The notes under the pieces were generated by a model. It made no database searches and was not told where the DNA came from. It was given only the letters and a program-made list of their open reading frames with translations. 64,000 bases of DNA, from positions 24,165,804 through 24,229,803 of the forward strand of contig OY804579.1 of NCBI GenBank assembly GCA_963680875.1, in the 5' to 3' direction. A program made the translations under genes and the position numbers. Below are positions 56,841 to 64,000 of this stretch, piece by piece. How positions within the stretch are numbered: position 1 is the first letter of the stretch; each line of letters starts with the position of its first letter. The stretch is from Bathymodiolus brooksi. Lineage: Eukaryota; Mollusca; Bivalvia; Mytilida; Modiolidae.

Positions 56841-59800
56841 TGGTGTTCTTTTCTTACAGAACACTCTTGTAAGGTTTTGTCTGAATGTCTTGTTAAGGAA
56901 CGTATATATAATAGGGTTCACACAACAATTGCTGTATCCCACTAACTTAAGAGCAGTTAGCTTGACACGGTAGGATTTGTCAATGGAAACAAATTCAGAG
57001 TATAGTGCAAATGTGAAAAACGGGAACCATAACAACGTGAACGACAAGAACAATAACATCAACATTCGAATTATCCTGCGTTTCTGCATAACATTATGAC
57101 TGTGGTTTCGTGGATTGGCTAAGATATCCCCGATTGGCTGATGAATCCAGAGGCGGTGCCCAATTCGTCCGTACGTAAACGCCATGATAATAACTGGAAT
57201 CAAGTAAAAGATAATGTACTGCATCAACGAATACAGGCGCTGAGCGTTTATTACAGGGTACGCTGGGAACTCTTCAACACATATGTACCGTACTCCATCG
57301 AAATACGTAATTCCGTTCATTTTGACAATTTTTAATCTTAATTGAAGCTTTTGATAAATCAAATGTGGTATAACTACCAACATGGCAATCATCCATACTA
57401 ATATCACTGCAATAATTGCCGATTTTCGTCTGAGAATATGATGGGAAATCTTTGCTCGACAAATGACTACATATCTATGTAAAAGAGGAAAGAATGACTC
57501 TTTATCATTAACATTTCCACTGCATAATTACAAAAATATAAACATATGATTGTATTGTAATAATCTACAAGACGGTCCATGCTCCAGCTTACTCCAAAAC
57601 AATGACAAGAGATGATGGAGCTAGACACTGTCTTAGTTAAGGTACATGACATATAACGGATTAGAACATTTAATTGAAACCACACCGATCCTCTTGATAA
57701 CTATACTTTTGGAATTGACTGACTACTAGGCATTAAACATTAAAGTAGAACCTATTAATTGTGTTTTCCTTATAACTAACCACACAAATTGAAATACACT
57801 GAAAATAAGCTAAGCAAAATGTGTCTTTTCGGTGCTACTGAAAATAAACTTAACAAAAAGTGACTTTTCGGTGCTACTGAGAATAACCTAAACAAAATGT
57901 TACTTTTCGGTGCTACTGAGAATAACCTAAACAAAATGTGACTTTTCGGTGCTACTGAGAATAACCTAAACAAAAAGTGACTTTTCGGTGCTACTGAGAA
58001 TAACCTAAACAAAATGTTACTTTTCGGTGCTACTGAGAATAAACTAAGCAAAATGTTACTTTTCTGTGCTACTGAAAATAAACTAAACAAAATGTGACTT
58101 TTCGGTGCTACTGAGAATAACCTAAACAAAATGTGACTTTTCGGTGCTACTGAGAATAAACTAAGCAAAATGTTACTTTTCTGTGCAACTGAAAATAAAC
58201 TAAACAAAATGTGATTTTTCGGTGCTACTGAGAATAAATTAAACAAAATGTAACTTTTCGATGCTACTGAGAACAAACTAAACAAAAGGTGATTGATTTT
58301 TCGGCGCTACTGTGAATAAACTAAACAAAATGTGATTTTTCGGTGCTACTGAGAATAAACTAAACAAAATGTGACTTTTCGGTGCTACAATATTAAAGTA
58401 GTTGATTAACATCTACTTGTGTAATCGCCTGAGTTAGATTGCCCCATGTCGAAGTGTTACTGGCGGAGTATAGGGTATGTGGATTTTACTGGGCACCCAA
58501 GTTTCCTTACAGGAATATAAAAAGAAGGAAAATATAATGGATACATAGTTGAAATAGATGTTGACCATAACAAATAAATATTTATCATTACGATAACATA
58601 GTGGAGAAATGGTCTGTAAATTTATAAAATTTTGATGTAGTATTAAATTTGCGTGCACCTACCAGAGTAGAATCTGATGATGATTCTGGAATAAGTATTA
58701 TAGTTATTCAAAACAAATACACGTTGTTTGAACAACTTTAATGCAGGACTCTCAGACACACCGATTTAGGACCATCTGCATTGGTATAATCTCAATTGTC
58801 ATTAAGGTACCCCATAACTAAATATTCAATCCACTTTAGATTTAGCTTAGCACCTCATTTAAGCATTTCTTAATGTTCAAATAACGAATCTGTTACAAGA
58901 TTAATAGGAAATACAATTCTTCAACCCAGTATTCTGGAATGGGTTGCACAAAGCTTAATTAAATTTCAATGTCAATTAATGTACATGAAATTAATTAACA
59001 CTTTAATTGTGATTTACATTTAATTGACGTTTGTGCAACGTTATCCAGTTATTTATAAATAAAGAACATATTTATATATTTAATGAACATTGTATTTTAA
59101 CTAATAGACTGCTTTTACCAAAACGAGTTTAACACATCCTTTTATGATATTTGTATCTTTGCAACAATAATGTTGCTATTTTTTTAACTATCGAAATTCC
59201 TGTGTTGTCGCAATTATGCTAATATTTAAATGGATTGATACAGAAAATGCATTTAGATATATTGTTGATGAAATACAGACAGTTTTGAAAGTGGGATATA
59301 AAAAGCATTAAGTATCAATATCATAGAATAAAAAGGATTGTGTATATGGTCAAACACAATACAAAGACATAGAAAACATTGAATGGTATGATAACAGCTT
59401 TGTAGAAATATAATTGTCATCTCTGTAAAGAAACTCTGTCACGTTTTAATTTCGGCAAGTGAAAATAGGAATGAAAATTCGCTTCTAATTCAGTCAATGA
59501 TTTTTAATTTAATAGTTTCTTTCCTTTGGTATTTAATATTTCGTTCATTCCAAAGGAATCCACTTTTACATATATATTTAACTAAAAGTTGCAATAAACG
59601 TTCGAATCTTTACAGAAATGACCTGGAATAAGGATGTTGTCATGTCCATGTTCGTTTGGTAGGGGATTGTACAATCAGAGCCTATCACTCCCTATTTAAG
59701 ATGTGAGTTCGAATACAACTCTCGGCATAGTGTGCTCGATACAACTTAATGTGATAAAAATTGCCAATAACTTGCGAAAGATCGCTGGTTTTCTTCGGCT

Positions 59801-60851
59801 ACCCCGAAAATATTGTTGAAAGCACCAATAACCATAACTCCTATAGAATGAATATTATTTTTTTCTCCCTTCTTCATTTTCTTAATTTGTGTCAACATCT
59901 GAAGTATTAGGTTTTTTACCGCCACTTTCAACGTTATTCTAGTTATATTGTGGTGGTTTAATGGTGGGTGTGTTGAATGAGTGAGTGATTGTTGTTTAAC
60001 GCCAATTCAGGAATTTTTCAGCTATATCATGGCGAGAACAAGTGATGATGTTCTAGACCAACGCACTCAGTTGGATTTGTATAGTGCTAGCTCACAACAG
60101 CAAGTCCGCGGATAGACATGTCGCCCCACTCGGACACATTATTCTGATTCCGAGCCAACCAGTCTTTGCTCTTATTCCTTAATGCTGCGTGTTTAGAGGA
60201 GAACCACAAATACCAATTTCATAGTCTTTGGTTTGACCCGACCGGGGCTCTAACCCACGATCTACCACACTCGAGGCGAGCACGCTAACCATTACACCAC
60301 CGAAGCGGTTTGGGTGTGTTGACATAAAAACAAAAATTATATAATTATACAAACCTATCAATAGCAATCGCTAGAAGTGTCAAGATACTACACACTACAG
60401 TGATTCCCTGGACATAATTAGTAAATTTACACAATATTTCGCCTGTCTTCCCACCAGACATCCATTCATTTACCACCGTAAAATATAATTGAAATGGCAT
60501 ATTCAACGTTGCAATAAGTAAATCACTGACGGCAAGAGAAATAATGTAGATGTCGGTTACTGTTCTCAACTTCCGGCTTTTCACAAATACTGCGATCACC
60601 AATACGTTTCCAATAATAGACAAAATAATAATCATAGTATAAACTGTGAAGAACACGTTAATAACAGATTCTGAATACGGTTCCGGTAATAACCGATCTA
60701 GAGGAATGGAAAACGTTTGTAATTTTTCTATTACATCAGTCCAATTTGTGTTAAATGTGTGAATCGTTGACAAGTTATCTTGTTGTAGAGTTGTCTCTAT
60801 ATGGCGTAGAATGGCCGGTGTAACTTGAAGTAAAGAAGCTTGCATTTTCAT
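56787..60851 (-). CDS. Class A peptide G-protein-coupled receptor, two exons, 394 aa
   Basis: Exon 1 is 60851-60355 and exon 2 is 57474-56787. The donor GTTTGT and acceptor TTTTACATAG split the Arg codon of DRY; the joined CDS is 1185 nt and open. The extracellular N-terminus is about 65 residues, with N-glycosylation sites at N26 and N36. TM1 has GN at 81-82 and TM2 carries SLAVSD. Cys141 starts TM3, DRY is at 165-167, and the partner Cys (YICVEE) is in loop 2. The loop-3 start RLWIHQPIGD matches receptor 1. TM6 reads LLWFPFF, lacking the usual Cys of CWxP, and TM7 has NPIIY. It is a paralogue of the receptor at 1518-7320: same intron site and phase, same loop motif. A QRFP/NPFF-like peptide ligand is inference. 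The C-terminal tail lies in a tandem repeat. The start is ATG-AAA-ATG; the first is used here. Confidence 0.92.
57815..58395. repeat. 39-bp tandem repeat in the receptor 2 intron
   Basis: About 15 copies of a 39-bp unit (AAACTAAACAAAATGTGACT, then TTTCGGTGCTACTGAGAAT). The minus strand stays open as a 13-residue repeat of the type LFSVAPKSHILFR (58285-57776), but this is intronic and follows from the unit being 13 codons long. Confidence 0.95.
58400..59660. other. Receptor 2 intron; one small palindrome
   Basis: At 58931-59040 GTTGCACAAA and TTTGTGCAAC border a roughly 108-bp AT-rich palindrome (AATTAAAT, TCAATTAA pieces), probably a very small MITE. Nothing else recognised. Confidence 0.65.
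59660..59950 (+). mobile_element. Degenerate SINE B copies
   Basis: GTGAGTTCGAATACAACTCT (B box), AACTTAATGTGATAAAAATT, AACTTGCGAAAGATCGCTGG and GAAAATATTGTTGAAAGC are recognisable. An inverted SINE B end (ACCGCCACTTTCAACGTTAT) follows at 59918. Confidence 0.6.
59985..60308 (-). mobile_element. tRNA-derived SINE A, complete
   Basis: Same layout as 47263-47626: head with a GGTGGTGTAATGG A box and GGGTTAGAGCC B box (one B-box base changed), then the body and tail GCCATGATATAGCTGAAAAA, TTGGCGTTAAACAACAATC. It ends only about 45 bp from the donor of receptor 2 exon 1. Confidence 0.88.
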
Positions 60852-61140
60852 TTAAACAGGATAATTCTTTCCTAGTTGAAAAACACTCTGGAATAAAACT
60901 GTTAGGAGAATGATACACATTATTCCTATAATACGGAATGTAAGACATGATTAAACAAAATAACCTTGGTAACAATCAAGTAGTAGATAAACACTACTTA
61001 ACATTAACGTTACAATTAAATAAAGAACTTTTCATTTCCTGTTCATACCAAACCAATATTCTCAATTACTCAATTACTCTCAGATATCTCCTACAACTCC
61101 TAGACTCTTCTTGAATGCAAGTTTATGTCAATATGGTTCT
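60852..61140 (-). promoter_or_regulatory. Presumed promoter side of receptor 2
   Basis: Upstream of the receptor ATG. No TATA box or initiator can be assigned. The 26-bp satellite starts about 290 bp upstream. Confidence 0.25.
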
Positions 61141-61141
61141 T

Positions 61142-61940
61142 AGAAATGACATTTAACATTGGTATTGGCACTATGTATTTATGTCAATATGGTGCTTAGA
61201 AATGACATTTAACATTGGTATTGGCACTATGTATTTAACATTGGTATTGGCACTATGTATTTAACATTGGTATTGGCACTATGTATTTAACATTGGTATT
61301 GGCACTATGTATTTAACATTGGTATTGGCACTATGTATTTAACATTGGTATTGGCACTATGTATTTAACATTGGTATTGGCACTATGTATTTAACATTGG
61401 TATTGGCACTATGTATTTAACATTGGTATTGGCACTATGTATTTAACATTGGTATTGGCACTATGTATTTAACATTGGTATTGGCACTATGTATTTAACA
61501 TTGGTATTGGCACTATGTATTTAACATTGGTATTGGCACTATATATTTAACATTGGTATTGGCACTATATATTTAACATTGGTATTGGCACTATGTATTT
61601 AACATTGGTATTGGCACTATGTATTTAACATTGGTATTGGCACTATATATTTAACATTGGTATTGGCACTATATATTTAACATCGGTATTGGCACTATGT
61701 ATTTAACATTGGTATTGGCACTATATATTTAACATTGGTATTGGCACTATATATTTAACATTGGTATTGGCACTATGTATTTAACATTGGTATTGGCACT
61801 ATATATTTAACATTGGTATTGGCACTATGTATTTAACATTGGTATTGGCACTATATATTTAACATTGGTATTGGCACTATGTATTTAACATTGGTATTGG
61901 CACTATGTATTTAACATTGGTATTGGCACTATATATTAGA
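61142..61940. repeat. 26-bp satellite upstream of receptor 2
   Basis: About 28 copies of ATTTAACATTGGTATTGGCA plus CTATGT, with CTATGT and CTATAT variants mixed in the last half. At the start a longer block (TTAGAAATGACATTTAACAT) occurs twice, about 60 bp apart. Confidence 0.97.
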
Positions 61941-62289
61941 AATGGCACTATATATTTCAAACGGAGGATTGAAAGTAGTATGTTTTAATTAAAGTGACTG
62001 CGTCATATTCAAATAACATGTAGGTTGACGGACATATACTTATTAGAAATTGGTACACATCAGATTATCACCCGATTAATAACATAATATAAAATGTACC
62101 TTTAATGGTATTTGTTATGCTCACACCTTCTCTATTTCGTTTTAATATACAGGGAGGGTTATTATTTTGTACACCAAGATTCATTCATGTACGACAGAGG
62201 AGGTAAATTATTATTTGTATTAGGTGATGCATGCAGTAATGATGCGTGAATGGGTAACGGATTTGGTCAACAGTCAATATTGTGAATAC

Positions 62290-62600
62290 ACACATACATA
62301 AAGAAGAGTTTGAAGATACCAAAGGGGTAATCAAAATCCATAAATCGAAGGACAGACAAACACAGTGGCCAAAAGGACAAACAACGATCTACAAAACATA
62401 CACATAAAACTAATGTGCGAGTAACACGCACCCCACTAAAAACCGGGGTGAACTCATGTGCTCCGAAAGGGTAAGCAGTTCCTACTCCACAGTGACACCC
62501 ATCTTGTTAATCTAGTAATAAACCCGGTGATAAGTCATGAATGAGGAAAGGACCGGGAAGTGCTTACGACAAGTGGAACATATCCGCGGTTCTTTGTTAC
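62290..62600 (-). mobile_element. RT-element 3' tail
   Basis: AAGAGTTTGAAGATACCAAA, GGCCAAAAGGACAAACAACG, GTAACACGCACCCCACTAAA and GACCGGGAAGTGCTTACGAC are the reverse complement of the tail at 845-1080. Confidence 0.72.
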
Positions 62601-62639
62601 ACAGATATTCCATAACGATCGTGGTGGCGACCGTAATAA

Positions 62640-63320
62640 AAACGTAGATATCAAATTTAGTGCGCACCACGCGTTTCTGGAATAACCTTCATCGGGTACG
62701 CTCAAAATGAAAAGATTGGAAAGCCCAATAATTTTAAATTTTTTGGAGCAATAAAACCAAAGGGCCTAAACAGGATAACCAAATATGAACTAAGGTCACA
62801 TATGACTGAGGGAGGAGAACCTTAGTTTTATTAATAATTACATCATTTAGGAACCGAAAATTTCAGTAATACAAATATCTAATAAACCATGTCAGTGCCG
62901 AACCACTGACTGCTGAGCAGATGATACCTTCGGGGACTAATTATCCACCAGCAGAGCCATCGACCCAGTGATAGCAATAAAGCGTAGATATCAAATGTAG
63001 TGTCTAATGACGCGTTTCTGGAATTACCTTCATCAGATACGCTCAAAATCGAAAGATTTAAAAGCCAAATAATATAAAGTTTTGGGAGCAATTAAACCAA
63101 AGGGCCTAAACAGGATAGCCAAAATCGTCTAAGGTCGCGTATGCCTGAAGGAGGAGAACCTTAGTTTTGTTAATAATAACATTATTTAGGAACTGTAAAT
63201 TTCAGTAATAAAAATAAATAATAAACCATGTTAGTGCCGAAGCACTGACTACTGGGCGGGTGATACCCACCAGCAGAGGAATCGACCCAGTGATAGTAGT
63301 AAAAACGTAGATATCAATCT
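62640..63320 (+). repeat. Roughly 345-bp repeat family, two tandem copies
   Basis: Units begin near AACGTAGATATCAAATTTAG (62640) and GCGTAGATATCAAATGTAGT (62980); a third start is at 63303. Each has ACGCGTTTCTGGA, CCAAAGGGCCTAAACAGGAT, GAGGAGAACCTTAGTTTT and GTGCCGAA.CACTGACT. Fragments lie at 500, 3855 and 6390 (inverted). Confidence 0.9.
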
Positions 63321-63360
63321 TAGTGCACACGACGTGTTTTAAATTTTTGAAGTGATGACT

Positions 63361-64000
63361 TCAACTTAACCAATATGAACCCTTGGTTCAGTAGCTTCCT
63401 TGTTAGCAGTAAGCCTCTTATCAGGGAAATCCTTATAGGAATTCACAAGTCTTGAAATTTCAACTGAGAGATATATACTCCATATGCAGGTGCTGCATAT
63501 AAATGGAAAGTTCACAATGGGAAAATTGAAATCATATTTTTTGTCGTAAATTTTCGTTCTTAACCACCCCTCACTGTCCTCATCTAGATAGCGGAACATG
63601 AAATTAAAGGATCGGACTAGTTTCTTTTCGTTTTTCTTTTGAAGCCTCTGTATGAAGTGTGCCTCATACGAATAAAGGAACAAGTCGACGAGAAGATGAA
63701 CAGTTTGTGCCCATAGGTATGCGGACTGTCTGTTGAAAGCATAGCAAATATGTTGTCAATTAAAAACTCGAGCATTTTTGATGATATCAGTTTCAGAGAA
63801 CTGTTTGGTAAAATTATAGTGGCTTTTACAAAATCAGATCTGTCCCTTCCTAGCACATGTTATTTGTATCTACATTGGCCATTCTTTTCTATGAAACACA
63901 GTTGACCATCCCCTTGATCTGTCTTTCAGCTTAGTGTTGGGAATAGTTGTGTAGAAGGTAGAGAAGTCAAATGTTTTAATGCTATTACAGGAGGAGGTGA
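63361..64000 (-). pseudogene. Reverse transcriptase fossil, internally deleted
   Basis: On the minus strand: MLEFLIDNIF (about 63775), frames changing through a TYGHKLF segment, then FLYSYEAHFIQRLQKK and SFNFMFRYLDE. It jumps straight to GWLRTKIYDKKYDFNFPIVNFPF and ISRLVNSYKDF. The catalytic Asp pair and about 40 residues after RYLDE are deleted. The remnant continues beyond the right edge of the window. Confidence 0.75.

Noticed and set aside
57776..58285. 169-codon minus-strand frame of LFSVAPKSHILFR repeats
   Set aside because: Lies in the receptor 2 intron and is a by-product of a 39-bp tandem repeat.

Overview
This is animal nuclear DNA, most likely from a bivalve mollusc and possibly a mussel. 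The species-level guess is inference. The evidence is small exons with consensus splice sites, long AT-rich introns, rhodopsin-type peptide receptors, and a dense set of repeats typical of molluscs: tRNA-derived SINEs ending in a GTGGCGTTAAACACC-like tail, a LINE ending in a CAATCAAT tail, palindromic MITEs and minisatellites. There is no operon, CRISPR array, rRNA or intact tRNA gene.

Three host genes can be reconstructed with consistent reading frames and splice sites, all on the minus strand. (1) A class A G-protein-coupled receptor has exons at 7320-6923 and 2190-1518 (356 aa). (2) A 77-aa single-LIM protein of the CRIP family has four coding exons of 40, 95, 58 and 41 nt at 22480-22441, 13968-13874, 10899-10842 and 10113-10073. 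No long open frame reveals it; it only appears after joining exons. (3) A second, paralogous receptor has exons at 60851-60355 and 57474-56787 (394 aa). Both receptors carry one intron at the same place, inside the Arg codon of the E/DRY motif and in the same phase.

Region by region. 1-9.8 kb: a 44-bp satellite, receptor 1 (its 4.7-kb intron holds several repeats), and a decayed reverse transcriptase. 10-22.5 kb: the CRIP gene. Its introns hold a 39-bp minisatellite that stays open as protein in several frames, a cluster of palindromes, a gene fused to an inverted copy of its own 5' half (about 800-bp arms), a TA-flanked TIR element and another foldback. 22.9-24.5 kb and 31.4-31.65 kb: two DNA elements with CAGGGGCGGATCCA ends and exact 5-bp target duplications. 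24.6-31.3 kb: a 6.7-kb element with ends of about 95 bp and TTAA on both sides. It carries an exon resembling the P2X7 cytoplasmic (ballast) domain on the plus strand and a spliced, unidentified four-exon gene on the minus strand.

32.2-40 kb: a Ty3-like LTR element with most of pol deleted and a SINE in its 3' LTR, then a frameshifted copy of a large metazoan family with a PIN-like nuclease region and a CXC (tesmin-type) tail. 41.3-42 kb: a decayed reading frame. 42-50.5 kb: a LINE cut in two by a 5.45-kb insertion with inverted ends, which contains a reverse transcriptase fossil that in turn contains a SINE. 50.5-56.5 kb: more RT fossils, SINEs and MITEs. 56.5-60.9 kb: receptor 2, whose C-terminal tail is tandemly copied downstream. 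61-64 kb: a 26-bp satellite and more RT remnants.

The host genes show no shared pathway. The two receptors look like a dispersed tandem duplication with the CRIP gene between them. The rest is mobile-element sequence nested up to four deep.
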